Shown here: positions 54,481 to 62,823 of the stretch, piece after piece | Position numbering within the stretch: the first letter of the stretch is position 1 | Layout of the letters: every line of letters starts with the position of its first letter | NCBI RefSeq assembly: GCF_000317695.1 | Contig: NC_019771.1 | Span: 4,454,001-4,518,000, forward strand | Source: Anabaena cylindrica PCC 7122 | GTDB taxonomy: Bacteria > Cyanobacteriota > Cyanobacteriia > Cyanobacteriales > Nostocaceae | DNA: 64,000 bases | Reading direction: 5' to 3' | Program-made: the position numbers and the translations under genes | Notes under the pieces: generated by a model | Database searches by the model: none | What the model was told of the DNA's origin: nothing | What the model saw: the letters and a program-made list of their open reading frames with translations, nothing else

Positions 54481-55617
54481 TTAGAAAGCTTTGGTCAACT
54501 TTTTAGATGAGACTACCTTGTGATAGTAATCTTGTAATTGGCGTGTAGCAGCTGCCCATCCCCAATTTTCTGCTTCTTTACGGGCATTTTTACGGATAAT
54601 ATTTACATCTTGTTGGTATTGCAATAGACAAACTGTAGCATCAATTGCTTCTTGAATGTCTGCTTTTGGATCAAAAAGATATCCGTTTACCCCATCTGTG
54701 ACAATATCAGGAATCCCTCCAGAACGGGCTGCGACTACTGGACATCCAGCAGCCATTGCTTCTAATAGGACTAATCCTAATGTTTCTGTGCGGGAAGGAA
54801 AAATAAATGCGTCAGAACTAGCAAAGGCAGAACCTAACTCTTTCCCCATTAAATAACCGACAAAATAAGTATTTGTGCCAGCAAAGTGTTTTTCTAGTGC
54901 TTGACGGTGGGGGCCATCCCCTACTAATGCCAATCTCGCATTGGGAATGGCTTCTAAAATTGGTTTAATGCGCTCAATTTCTTTTTCTGCTGAAAGACGA
55001 CCTACATACAAAAGTAATGGACTCTCAGGATGATTTTGAGTTAGGTGCGATCGCATTTCTGGATCTGCCAAATCAGGATCAAATAATTCTGTATCCACAC
55101 CCCGCTGCCACAAATCTACTCTCTCAATCCCATGTCCAGATAGTTCCTCCACCATGGCTGTGGATGTACATAAATTTAATTCAGCTTGATTATGAGCGCC
55201 TTTAAGCAATTCCCAAAGTAAACCTTCTAACATCCCTAGACCGTAATGTTCTAAGTACTTAGGTAAATGGGTATGGTAAGAAGCTACTAAGGGAATTTTG
55301 AGAACTTTACTGTAAAAAATTCCTGATAATCCCAAAACGGCGGGATTAACAACATGGATAATATCTGGCTGAAACCGCTCTAATTCGTAACCAATGGACG
55401 GGCGGGGAAGTGACATTTTTAACTCTGGATACAGAGGTAAGGGAAAGCCACTAACGCCGTAAACTTTCGCGCCTTTATGTTCAGTTATGCCACCTTCAGG
55501 AGCAAATACTAAAACTTGATTTCCATCTCGCTGCAAATGGTCAACAGTGTGGCGTAGACGGGTGACAATCCCATCAACCTTGGGTAAAAAAGTTTCGGTG
55601 AATAGGGCTATTCTCAT
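54481..55617 (-). CDS. sqdX: Sulfoquinovosyltransferase SqdX
   Basis: The 378-residue GT4-family glycosyltransferase starts MRIALFTETFLPKVDGIVTRL, has VNPAVLGLSGIFYSK and the nucleotide-sugar motif FIFPSRTETLGLVLLEAMAAG (EX7E). With SqdB it makes sulfoquinovosyldiacylglycerol by transferring sulfoquinovose to diacylglycerol at the membrane. It lies on the same strand downstream of sqdB, separated by about 257 bp of tandem repeats. Confidence 0.92.
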   Translation of the reverse strand: MRIALFTETFLPKVDGIVTRLRHTVDHLQRDGNQVLVFAPEGGITEHKGAKVYGVSGFPLPLYPELKMSLPRPSIGYELERFQPDIIHVVNPAVLGLSGIFYSKVLKIPLVASYHTHLPKYLEHYGLGMLEGLLWELLKGAHNQAELNLCTSTAMVEELSGHGIERVDLWQRGVDTELFDPDLADPEMRSHLTQNHPESPLLLYVGRLSAEKEIERIKPILEAIPNARLALVGDGPHRQALEKHFAGTNTYFVGYLMGKELGSAFASSDAFIFPSRTETLGLVLLEAMAAGCPVVAARSGGIPDIVTDGVNGYLFDPKADIQEAIDATVCLLQYQQDVNIIRKNARKEAENWGWAAATRQLQDYYHKVVSSKKLTKAF

Positions 55618-55633
55618 AAAAAACTGGAAAGCA

Positions 55634-55668
55634 GGAGTCAGGAGTTCGGAGTTCGGAGTTCGGAGTCA
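55634..55668 (-). repeat. GGAGTTC heptamers
   Basis: Five units: GGAGTCA, three GGAGTTC and GGAGTCA. This is the same unit, in the opposite orientation, as the array beside omp85 at 47654-47681. Confidence 0.8.
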
Positions 55669-55792
55669 GGGGAGCAGGGGGAGCAGGGGAGCAGGGGAGC
55701 AGGGGAGCAGGGGAGCAGGGGGGCAGGGGAGCAGGGGAGCAGGGGGCAGGGGAGCAGGGGGCAGGGGGCAGGGGAGCAGGGGGGCAGGGGAG
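55669..55792. repeat. GGGGAGCA octamer array
   Basis: About 15 units of GGGGAGCA with GGGGGCA variants. The + strand has many runs of four or more G at short spacing and could form G-quadruplexes; it is the template strand for sqdX. Confidence 0.85.
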
Positions 55793-55800
55793 AAAAATCT

Positions 55801-55877
55801 TTACCTGTTACCTGTTACCTGTTACCTGTCACCTGTTACCTGTTACCTGTTACCTGTTACCTGTTACCTGTTACCTA
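55801..55877. repeat. TTACCTG heptamer array
   Basis: Eleven units: nine TTACCTG, one TCACCTG and a final TTACCTA that contains the sqdB stop codon (TAG on the minus strand). Confidence 0.9.
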
Positions 55878-57029
55878 TTTTCTATGCCAGGAAACTTTAG
55901 GCAAAATTTGGTTATTATCAACTCGTTTCTGATACTTAATGGCAAAGTTTAACAACGAGTCAAGTAAAGAATCAGAGAGAAAATGTGGTTCTAAGCCTAA
56001 ATCGAGCAGTTTAGTGTTTTTAGCGTTGAAATAGTGTTCTTCTTTTTCAACTCTGGGGTTATCAATGTTATTGATCTCTACATTCAAGCCCAGTGAATTC
56101 GAGGCTTTTTTCACCATCATTGCCAAATCACCAACACTGAATAGTTCGGTAAATTGGTTAAATACACGAAATTCTCCAGGTTGGGCAGGATTTGCGATCG
56201 CTAATTCAATACATCGCACCGTATCCCGAATATCCAATAATCCGCGAGTTTGTCCACCTTTCCCGTAAACCGTGAGAGGATGTCCTACCGCAGCTTGAAT
56301 ACAGAAACGATTCAGTGCTGTACCAAAAACGCCATCATAATCAAGACGGTTAATTAACAATTCGTCCAGCCCCGTTTCTTCGGTAAGAACGCCATAAACT
56401 ATCCCTTGATTCAAATCTGTTGCCCGTAAACCCCAAATTCGGCAAGCAAATTGAATATTATGGCTATCATGCACTTTACTCAAGTGATACATTGAACCCG
56501 GCTGCTTAGGATAGGGCAAAGTATCTTTGCGACCGTTATGTTCAATGGTGATATAACCTTCTTCAATGTCGATATTGGGTGTCCCATATTCACCCATTGT
56601 CCCCAACTTCACCAAATGACAATCAGGAAAATCTTCCCGCATGGCATACAGCAAGTTCAATGTACCAACTACATTATTTACCTGAGTGAGAACTGCGTGT
56701 TCGCGGTCGATCATCGAAAAGGGAGCCGAACGTTGTTCACCAAAATGCACTATGGAATCTGGCTGAAATTGGTGTAAGGCTTTGTGCAGAAAACTGTAAT
56801 TGTTAATATCGCCGATAAATAGGTCAATAGATTTACCAGTCAAATCTTGCCATCGCTGGAGACGTTGTTGAATTGATGCAATTGGGGTCAGAGTCTCAAC
56901 ACCGAGTTCATTATCCCAATGTCGCCGCACCAAACTGTCTAAAATTCCAACTTCATAACCTCGATTAGAAAGGTAGAGTGCAGTTGCCCAACCGCAATAC
57001 CCATCGCCACCAATAACCAGGACTTTCAT
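55875..57029 (-). CDS. sqdB: UDP-sulfoquinovose synthase SqdB
   Basis: The 384-residue short-chain dehydrogenase-like enzyme makes UDP-sulfoquinovose from UDP-glucose and sulfite. It has the NAD motif GGDGYCGWATALYL, GEQRSAPFSMID, KLGTMGEYGTPNIDIEEG with the catalytic Thr, and SMYHLSKVHD with the YxxxK pair. Its stop is inside a heptamer array that separates it from sqdX. Confidence 0.96.
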   Translation of the reverse strand: MKVLVIGGDGYCGWATALYLSNRGYEVGILDSLVRRHWDNELGVETLTPIASIQQRLQRWQDLTGKSIDLFIGDINNYSFLHKALHQFQPDSIVHFGEQRSAPFSMIDREHAVLTQVNNVVGTLNLLYAMREDFPDCHLVKLGTMGEYGTPNIDIEEGYITIEHNGRKDTLPYPKQPGSMYHLSKVHDSHNIQFACRIWGLRATDLNQGIVYGVLTEETGLDELLINRLDYDGVFGTALNRFCIQAAVGHPLTVYGKGGQTRGLLDIRDTVRCIELAIANPAQPGEFRVFNQFTELFSVGDLAMMVKKASNSLGLNVEINNIDNPRVEKEEHYFNAKNTKLLDLGLEPHFLSDSLLDSLLNFAIKYQKRVDNNQILPKVSWHRK

Positions 57030-57103
57030 TTTTACCAGTTTTTACTCGCTGATAGCTAAATCTATCAGGTTTCTGTCCCCTCTCAATCATTAATTCTTTT
57101 CAA

Positions 57104-57131
57104 GGGAATAGGGAACGGGGAACAGGGAATA
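57104..57131 (+). repeat. GGGAATA heptamers
   Basis: Four contiguous units, GGGAATA, GGGAACG, GGGAACA and GGGAATA, in the sqdB upstream spacer. Confidence 0.7.
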
Positions 57132-57191
57132 GGCTGAATTTCTTTAATTTTGACTTTTGACTTGATTTTTCCCCATCTCCTCAATCCCCAG

Positions 57192-57704
57192 TTACCTAAT
57201 TTTGTACTGCTGGGCAATGTAATAAAACAAACGATAGTGATCTCGAAATTCTTTGCTGTTGCTTTGTCCTTGCCAATAATATGTCACTTGACCTTGAGTT
57301 ATGGTCAGTTTCATGGAACTCATCTGTTGACCAACTTCTACAACCATCACTCCAGAAACGCCTTGATCCGTTTCAAAGTTATGATCTATCTGTTTTATCG
57401 TTTCTTGGTCTTGGATAATTGACTCTGGTAACTCCTTGCTTGCCCAAGCCCGAATTTCTGTATTTTGGTTTTGTGGTGAAATAAATGTCACTCCATCGTT
57501 GTTGTCTGGTGGTGTTGAAGAATTCCAATTACTGGGATAGGGAAACTCAAACCCATAACGAGGATTGTGGTAAGTCTCCCAGGTGATTTTGGAGGTTAGG
57601 AAGCTATTACCACACCCTGAAAAAATCATAGCTGTGCCAACACCGGAGACTAAAGTCACAATTATTCGTCTCAAATTATAGGTTTTGACCGCAGCAATAG
57701 ACAT
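57192..57704 (-). CDS. Probable lipoprotein, PsbP-like
   Basis: The 170-residue product has a basic start, a hydrophobic helix and a lipobox-like MIFSGC near residues 26-31, then a soluble domain with ETYHNPRYGFEFPYPSNW, which resembles the opening of PsbP/CyanoP-type domains. The link is tentative. The frame continues to an upstream ATG at 57761, but the ATG at 57704 places the signal segment correctly. It is divergent from the next gene. Confidence 0.65.
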   Translation of the reverse strand: MSIAAVKTYNLRRIIVTLVSGVGTAMIFSGCGNSFLTSKITWETYHNPRYGFEFPYPSNWNSSTPPDNNDGVTFISPQNQNTEIRAWASKELPESIIQDQETIKQIDHNFETDQGVSGVMVVEVGQQMSSMKLTITQGQVTYYWQGQSNSKEFRDHYRLFYYIAQQYKIR

Positions 57705-57906
57705 AATTACACCCTTTACCCGATTTACCGACAGCAGAGTTAGATCGGCTTTTATCCCCATTCTTGAGAGGAATTAATTTCTTTGAACCCCGGTCTATCC
57801 ACTAGATTTATTGTTTCATAAATCACACAATTAATAATTTTGTGAGTAATTGCCAGTCCTGTTATTAAGATATGTAACAAAATAGCTGTTAAAACGTTTT
57901 ACCATC

Positions 57907-57935
57907 TTGACAAGAAATCAAAGAGTCGATAACGT
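57907..57935 (+). promoter_or_regulatory. Promoter before the RHH gene
   Basis: A perfect TTGACA is followed after 17 bp by TAACGT, a moderate -10. The start would lie about 30 bases before the ATG at 57972. Confidence 0.4.
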
Positions 57936-57971
57936 TAGTTACATACCCGGGTAAGACCGCTATTTAGTCAT

Positions 57972-58319
57972 ATGCAAACTAAGCAAAAGGTTACTTTGTA
58001 TCTATCGCCAGAACTGCACAGAAGATTGAAGATTCGATCAGCAGTTGATTCTGAACCAATGTCAGAACTCGCAGAACGCGCCCTTAATTTCTACCTGACA
58101 AATTCAGAATTAGTGGAAGAGTTAGAAGCGTCTGCTTATGGGCGAACACATAGAGTTTATTCGTGTCCTACTTGTGAAAGTTCACTTACCCTGCGTAATG
58201 GCGAACTAGTAGCTTTAGGTAACCAACCAGGAATAATAGGCCACGATCATCTATCCATTGAAGAAATGGAACAAGATGAAACCCATCCCAAGGGTGAGGA
58301 AGAATTAGTTCCTTGCTAG
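57972..58319 (+). CDS. Ribbon-helix-helix protein with CxxC motif
   Basis: The 115-residue protein has an N-terminal ribbon-helix-helix-like segment (residues 4-44, KVTLYLSPELHRRLKIRSAV, then two helices) and a CPTC motif at about residues 63-66, perhaps half a zinc site. The C-terminus is acidic. It is probably a DNA-binding regulator. It lies 95 bp upstream of, and in line with, the ycf46-like gene. Confidence 0.7.
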   Translation: MQTKQKVTLYLSPELHRRLKIRSAVDSEPMSELAERALNFYLTNSELVEELEASAYGRTHRVYSCPTCESSLTLRNGELVALGNQPGIIGHDHLSIEEMEQDETHPKGEEELVPC

Positions 58320-58414
58320 ATAGGAATTATGAATAAGTAGTTCATAGTTTTAGTTATCTATAACAAGTAGCGATGACTGTACTGTCTCTATAAGGTCTCA
58401 AGTAGGTCGATTGT

Positions 58415-59926
58415 ATGAAAGAAGAGCTCAATATCCTCATTCAAGCTCAATACCCTCTAATCTACCTTGTGACCTCCGAGGAAGAGCGGGCAGAGCAAGC
58501 AATTTCCACGATCGCTCAATTATTAAAGCCCCAACGCCGGGTATATGTATGGACAGTAACTCACGGTATCGTGGAGTACGGTCAACCCCGGAATGTGACT
58601 CAACATAATACAGTGTCTCCAGAGGCAGCGATTGAGTGGATTATTCGCCAGAAAGAACCCGGTATATTTATTCTTAAAGATTTACATCCATTTATTGATG
58701 CACCAGCAACAACCAGATCGCTACGGGATGCGATCGCTAGTTTCAAAGGAATGCAAAAGAACATCATCTTGATGTCTCCCATGCAACAAGTTCCTATTGA
58801 ACTAGAAAAAGAGGTTGTTGTCCTAGACTTCCAACTCCCAGATATGGTTGAGTTGAACAAAGTTTTAACCAATCACCAAGAACAGCATCGTGGCCGACGG
58901 CTAACTACCGAAGCCCGAGAAAAACTTCTCAGAGCAGCTTTAGGTCTAACCAAAGATGAATCGGAAAAAGTATACCGTAAGGCGCAGGTAACTACCGGAC
59001 GACTAACGGAAGATGAAGTAGATATAGTTCTATCTGAGAAGAAACAACTGATTCGGCGCAATGGCATCCTAGAATACATCGAAGAAGATGAAACCATAGA
59101 TGCTATTGGTGGCTTGGAAGAATTGAAAAAGTGGCTCAAGCAACGCTCTAACGCCTTCACAGAAAGGGCGAGAGAGTATGGTTTGCCCCAACCCAAGGGA
59201 ATGTTGATTCTCGGTGTTCCTGGTTGTGGTAAGTCGCTCATTGCCAAAACTACCTCCCGTTTATGGGGTTTACCAATCTTGCGATTAGATATGGGGCGGG
59301 TATACGACGGCTCAATGGTGGGTCGAAGTGAAGCAAATCTGCGGAACGCCCTGAAAACAGCAGAATCAATTTCCCCCACGATTCTGTTTATCGACGAGTT
59401 GGATAAATCTTTCGCGGGTAGTGCAGGTTCTGGTGATTCCGATGGGGGGACATCGAGCAGAATTTTCGGCTCTTTCCTCACCTGGATGCAAGAAAAGAAA
59501 TCTCCAGTTTTCGTAATGGCGACTGCTAACCGTGTGGAACGCCTACCTGGAGAGTTTTTGAGGAAAGGCCGCTTTGATGAAATTTTCTTTGTGGATCTGC
59601 CCACACCTGAAGAACGTCAGGATATCTTCAACATTCACCTGACCAAACGCCGGGAAGAAATTGCTAGATTTGATATGGAACAACTAGCGAAAATGTCCGA
59701 CGGCTTCTCTGGGGCAGAAATTGAACAAGCGATCATTGCGGCAATGTATGAAGCCTTCGCCCAAGATCGGGAGTTCACCCAATTAGATATTATTGCTGCA
59801 TTGAAGTCAACTTTGCCGCTGTCACGAACGATGCAAGAACAGGTCACAGCTTTAAGAGACTGGGCCAGACAGCGTGCTAGACCCGCAGCATCCTCCGTCG
59901 CTGAATATCAGCGCATGGAGTTTTAA
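58415..59926 (+). CDS. ycf46: Ycf46-like AAA ATPase
   Basis: The 503-residue protein has an N-terminal domain (about 1-240) starting MKEELNILIQAQYPLIYLVT and a single AAA module: Walker A GVPGCGKS at about 269-276, Walker B TILFIDELDK and the arginine-finger region LRKGRFDEIFFV. It matches Ycf46/slr0374-type ATPases, conserved in cyanobacteria and red-algal plastids and linked to adaptation of photosynthesis and CO2 supply. It is followed by ycf35. Confidence 0.9.
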   Translation: MKEELNILIQAQYPLIYLVTSEEERAEQAISTIAQLLKPQRRVYVWTVTHGIVEYGQPRNVTQHNTVSPEAAIEWIIRQKEPGIFILKDLHPFIDAPATTRSLRDAIASFKGMQKNIILMSPMQQVPIELEKEVVVLDFQLPDMVELNKVLTNHQEQHRGRRLTTEAREKLLRAALGLTKDESEKVYRKAQVTTGRLTEDEVDIVLSEKKQLIRRNGILEYIEEDETIDAIGGLEELKKWLKQRSNAFTERAREYGLPQPKGMLILGVPGCGKSLIAKTTSRLWGLPILRLDMGRVYDGSMVGRSEANLRNALKTAESISPTILFIDELDKSFAGSAGSGDSDGGTSSRIFGSFLTWMQEKKSPVFVMATANRVERLPGEFLRKGRFDEIFFVDLPTPEERQDIFNIHLTKRREEIARFDMEQLAKMSDGFSGAEIEQAIIAAMYEAFAQDREFTQLDIIAALKSTLPLSRTMQEQVTALRDWARQRARPAASSVAEYQRMEF

Positions 59927-59989
59927 AAGCTTTCTCCTGCAATGTCAGGGGGGAAAGGTTAGCTACAAAGCTAACAGTTTAGAAGAAAA

Positions 59990-60014
59990 AAGCCGCTCCC
60001 AATCAATGCGGCTT
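59990..60014 (+). terminator. Hairpins after ycf46
   Basis: AAGCCGC and GCGGCTT form a perfect 7-bp stem. Another stem, GTTAGC/GCTAAC, lies at 59958-59975. Neither has a T-tract; they may attenuate transcription into ycf35. Confidence 0.45.
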
Positions 60015-60072
60015 GGCTGAAAAGAAACCGTTGTCGTTTTTCTCATCAATCTTCTCATTGGAGGAAACCCAA

Positions 60073-60423
60073 ATGTCTCACTTTAGCACTCTGCGTACCA
60101 AAATCACCGATGCCGAAATTCTGAAGTCTTCTTTGCGCGACCTAGGTATCAGCGTCAAGACAGAAGCTGATGTTCGTGGTTATAACGGTCAGCGTGTACG
60201 TTCCGACATCGTTGCTGTATTGGAAGGCGAGTACGATTTAGGTTGGTCTCGCAACAGTGATGGTTCTTTTGACCTCATCGCTGACTTGTGGGGCGTTGCT
60301 AAAAAGCACAACCAAACCGAGTTGATCAACTCCATTAACCAAAAATACGCCGTTAACAAGACTTTGACTGAAGTAAAACAGCGCGGTCTGCAAAACGCCA
60401 ATGTCAAGTTGGTATTGCAATAA
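60073..60423 (+). CDS. ycf35: Ycf35 (DUF1257) protein
   Basis: The 116-residue protein begins MSHFSTLRTKITDAEILKSS and has VRGYNGQRVRSDIVAVLEGEYDLGW, typical of DUF1257/Ycf35, found in cyanobacteria and plastids; function unknown. GGAGG at 60060-60064 fixes the start at 60073 rather than an upstream in-frame start at 60013. A strong terminator follows. Its pairing with ycf46 suggests a shared role. Confidence 0.92.
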   Translation: MSHFSTLRTKITDAEILKSSLRDLGISVKTEADVRGYNGQRVRSDIVAVLEGEYDLGWSRNSDGSFDLIADLWGVAKKHNQTELINSINQKYAVNKTLTEVKQRGLQNANVKLVLQ

Positions 60424-60452
60424 TAATTTCTCTGCGCGTTCCCAAAGCTGAA

Positions 60453-60490
60453 CGGGTTAACCATGTAATAGCGGTTAGCCCGCTTTTTTT
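60453..60490 (+). terminator. Rho-independent terminator after ycf35
   Basis: CGGGTTAACC and GGTTAGCCCG form a 10-bp stem with one G-T pair, followed by CTTTTTTT. Confidence 0.85.
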
Positions 60491-60496
60491 ATCTGA

Positions 60497-60535
60497 GTCA
60501 GGATTTACAGGATTTAAGGATTTACAGGATTAGGA
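60497..60535. repeat. GGATTTACAGGATT dispersed repeat, copy 1
   Basis: GTCAGGATTTACAGGATTTA then AGGATTTACAGGATTAGG. The end of the PIN toxin gene reads into it. Related copies lie at 61199-61245 and 61549-61597. Confidence 0.7.
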
Positions 60536-60921
60536 ATTACTTCAATCAATCCTGTATGAAATGCTTGATCATAAGTGATAACTGGCATTTTTTCAATTTC
60601 GGACTGAGCCATAATCATACGATCAAAAGGATCTCGATGATCTATAGGTAAAGTACCTGCTCTAATAGCATGATTTGAATTAATATTTAGTTCAATAAAT
60701 TGTGATTGAGTTAAGAGTTGTGGATAGATTAGTAATATATCTTTTGCTTCAGGTAGTTTACCAATACGGTATTTAGTGGCTATTTCCCAAGGGGATACGC
60801 TACTGACAAAAATATGATGATCGGGATTTTTAATTATTTCTCGGCATGATCTATCAAGTTTAGGATCATCAAAAAACCACCATAATAAAATATGGGTATC
60901 AATCAGATAATTTATTCCCAT
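60514..60921 (-). CDS. PIN-domain toxin (VapC-like)
   Basis: The 135-residue protein has the PIN active-site acids: D8 (YLIDTHILLWW), E46 (SPWEIATK), D97 (DHRDPFDRM) and D118 (VITYDQAF). VapC toxins cleave tRNA or rRNA. It overlaps the upstream antitoxin gene by ten bases. Its last residues NPVNP and stop are encoded by a dispersed repeat, so the natural C-terminus may have been replaced. Confidence 0.9.
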   Translation of the reverse strand: MGINYLIDTHILLWWFFDDPKLDRSCREIIKNPDHHIFVSSVSPWEIATKYRIGKLPEAKDILLIYPQLLTQSQFIELNINSNHAIRAGTLPIDHRDPFDRMIMAQSEIEKMPVITYDQAFHTGLIEVIPNPVNP

Positions 60922-61112
60922 TGTTGCAATTCTTCTTCAGGTAGAGGATCAAAAAAGGTGTCGCTGAGTTTTCCTGTTAGTATTCCTGGTGTTCTGGGTT
61001 GAGGTTTTGTTTGATTTAATCCTACGCGGAAATAGTGGATTAAGTCATAAATTTCTGCTAGTTTTTCTTCTGGAATTTGTTCTAATTCTTGGATAATTTT
61101 ATGGATGATCAT
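60912..61112 (-). CDS. Antitoxin of the VapBC-like pair (DUF2281-like)
   Basis: The 66-residue protein begins with a helical part (IIQELEQIPEEKLAEIYDLI) and ends PGILTGKLSDTFFDPLPEEE, the toxin-binding tail typical of DUF2281-type antitoxins paired with PIN toxins. It is upstream of and overlaps the toxin gene, the usual order. Confidence 0.8.
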   Translation of the reverse strand: MIIHKIIQELEQIPEEKLAEIYDLIHYFRVGLNQTKPQPRTPGILTGKLSDTFFDPLPEEELQQWE

Positions 61113-61198
61113 AATTTAATTATTAGGGTGCTTTGTGCTTTTTAGTATAGCAGGATTTTTATTGTTAAGTTTGTTGTGATGCTGTGAATGAGATGGTT

Positions 61199-61245
61199 GT
61201 CAGAATCAGGATGTCCAGGATTTAAGGATTTACAGGATTTAGAAA
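61199..61245 (+). repeat. Dispersed repeat, copy 2
   Basis: GTCAGAATCAGGATGTCCAG then GATTTAAGGATTTACAGGAT. It differs from copy 3 at only a few positions over about 40 bp. Confidence 0.75.
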
Positions 61246-61548
61246 AGTTATGATTTGAGCAGGTCTTAAAACTATGTTATCAAAATCATCCTAGTTGATG
61301 TAAATATACTTAACAAATAGTGGTTGAGATGAATTAGGTTTAGTATAATTTTTACTCATGTTATTTATAATGATGCTGAGTAAAAAAGATGCTGGTTTAT
61401 GAATATTGATTTAGATGCGATCGCACGTTATAGCTTTTCTCAGGCTAATGAGGTACATAACACTTTTGTATATCAAGGCTTTCGCTTTTGAATCTGTACC
61501 TCACTTGATCGGGAAATGCTATATCTGATTATTCATTTTATCAGTTTG

Positions 61549-61597
61549 TCAGAATCAGGATGTCCAGGATTTAAAGATTTTCAGGATTGAGAAAATT
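61549..61597 (+). repeat. Dispersed repeat, copy 3
   Basis: GTCAGAATCAGGATGTCCAG then GATTTAAAGATTTTCAGGAT, followed as in copy 2 by AGTTATGATTT. Confidence 0.75.
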
Positions 61598-61657
61598 CTC
61601 AGTTATGATTTTTTAGTAAACATGGTAGTTAATTAAATCAAAAGTGAGTAGATAATC

Positions 61658-61771
61658 ATGATAAATGAAGCAGGTATTCGTGACTTTTTAATAAAAAATT
61701 TAGATATGATCGAGGCTGATCTAAAGTTTGTTGAGAAGGAATTTAGTCTTAAAAATAACTTACGAAGGTGA
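61658..61771 (+). pseudogene. N-terminal fragment of a NucS/DUF91-like nuclease
   Basis: Thirty-seven codons read MINEAGIRDFLIKNLDMIEA followed by DLKFVEKEFSLKNN and a stop. The pattern (E-x2-I-R-D-F-L...N-L-D-x-I-E...E-F) resembles the start of endonuclease-NucS-like proteins (DUF91). The expected downstream catalytic part does not follow. The end overlaps the next frame, shifted by one base, suggesting a frameshift or fusion scar. Confidence 0.5.
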
Positions 61772-62102
61772 TTCTGAAAATGTAATATACCCTTTTGCTA
61801 TATACCTAGTTATTGATATATTTAAATATTCAGAAAAAGAGAAGATTAAACACAATCTGAATATTTTTTATGATGATAATTATGAATTTGATGAGGATGA
61901 TGATATAGATATTAAGCCTCTACTTGAAGAAGAAGCTTTGTCTGAGATTACTAATAGGTTAATAGGATTAATAGACAGTATGGAAGGAAGCACTGCTGAA
62001 ACACTTCAAGGTATGATGTCTAAGGGGTGGGATATTAAAACAATATATAAAGGTAATCAATCACATTATATCCTGATAACTGATGAAGAAATTATTAAAT
62101 AA
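61728..62102 (+). CDS. Unknown protein, possibly part of a broken gene
   Basis: The 124-codon frame has only a TTG start, and this lies inside the NucS-like fragment. The product is acidic in the middle (DDNYEFDEDDDIDIKPLLEE) with no known domain. The next ORF continues in the same frame after a single TAA. It could be the second part of a frameshifted gene, or a separate gene. Confidence 0.4.
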   Translation: MLRRNLVLKITYEGDSENVIYPFAIYLVIDIFKYSEKEKIKHNLNIFYDDNYEFDEDDDIDIKPLLEEEALSEITNRLIGLIDSMEGSTAETLQGMMSKGWDIKTIYKGNQSHYILITDEEIIK

Positions 62103-62144
62103 ATTATCAGTTTTGAAGCTGGCAACTCTGTAATCTATACATCA

Positions 62145-62783
62145 GTGATCACACCTAGAATTCAACCTTTATGGCAATCAACTATTGAAAAATTAAAGCA
62201 TTTTTTATATGGTAATGATTGCTGGGAAATTGGGGTTAACTGGGTTTCTGAAAAAGTAGAATCTATAAGCCAAGAAGCTACTCTAAGTTTTAGGATTTAT
62301 TATGGCTTCGATATATTATTTGCTTTATACAACTATTTCTGTAGAGATGTTTCCCTCTTACCAACCCTTGAAATAGTAGCTCAAATTCCAGGAGAAATAA
62401 ACAAAACTATTATTCTGGTCGGATGTCTTGAATGGGATCAACAGACTTTTCCTACCATCAATTCAATCTTTAATAATGATGATCCTTATCTAATTTTTAT
62501 GAAACAAAAACTTTTCTTTAAAGAAGATCCATTATATGATATCTTAATAATGTATAAACATGGCATCGCATACTCTCTATTTGAAATAACTGTAGAGAAA
62601 AACACTCAAACTGTTATTAAACGTCTAGAGATAGAAGAAGATGACACTGTAACTGTATTACCCATAGATAAAGTGGAATTAAGGTTAGTAGAATCAAGCT
62701 TAATAGATTTCTCTATACACAATCCTGGTTACATCCAACAGCTTTGTTATATGGGAGGTTCATTTTTTCACTTCGTAAGCTGA
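62145..62783 (+). CDS. Unknown protein
   Basis: The 212-residue product from a GTG start has no recognised family, signal or membrane segment; it alternates hydrophobic strands and acidic stretches. The frame is open upstream to the TAA at 62100-62102 (reading IISFEAGNSVIYTS before the GTG) and joins the preceding ORF without shift. AT content is high, as in the neighbours. Confidence 0.55.
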   Translation: MITPRIQPLWQSTIEKLKHFLYGNDCWEIGVNWVSEKVESISQEATLSFRIYYGFDILFALYNYFCRDVSLLPTLEIVAQIPGEINKTIILVGCLEWDQQTFPTINSIFNNDDPYLIFMKQKLFFKEDPLYDILIMYKHGIAYSLFEITVEKNTQTVIKRLEIEEDDTVTVLPIDKVELRLVESSLIDFSIHNPGYIQQLCYMGGSFFHFVS

Positions 62784-62823
62784 GATATATAGGGATTTTA
62801 AATAAAAACTATTCGATAGGGTT

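Larger units (their letters stand above)
61113..61657. other. Repeat-rich spacer
   Basis: This 545-bp stretch holds two copies of the dispersed GTCCAGGATTTAAGGATT repeat (61199-61245, 61549-61597) and one HIP1 site near 61418. A 31-codon ORF from 61399 has no recognisable product. I see no RNA gene. Confidence 0.5.

Noticed and set aside
55618..55877. CRISPR-like array
   Set aside because: Units are 7-8 bp in direct tandem with no spacers and no cas genes nearby.
58873..59604. 243-codon minus-strand ORF inside ycf46
   Set aside because: Antisense shadow of a conserved AAA ATPase with low-complexity Ser/Arg-rich product.
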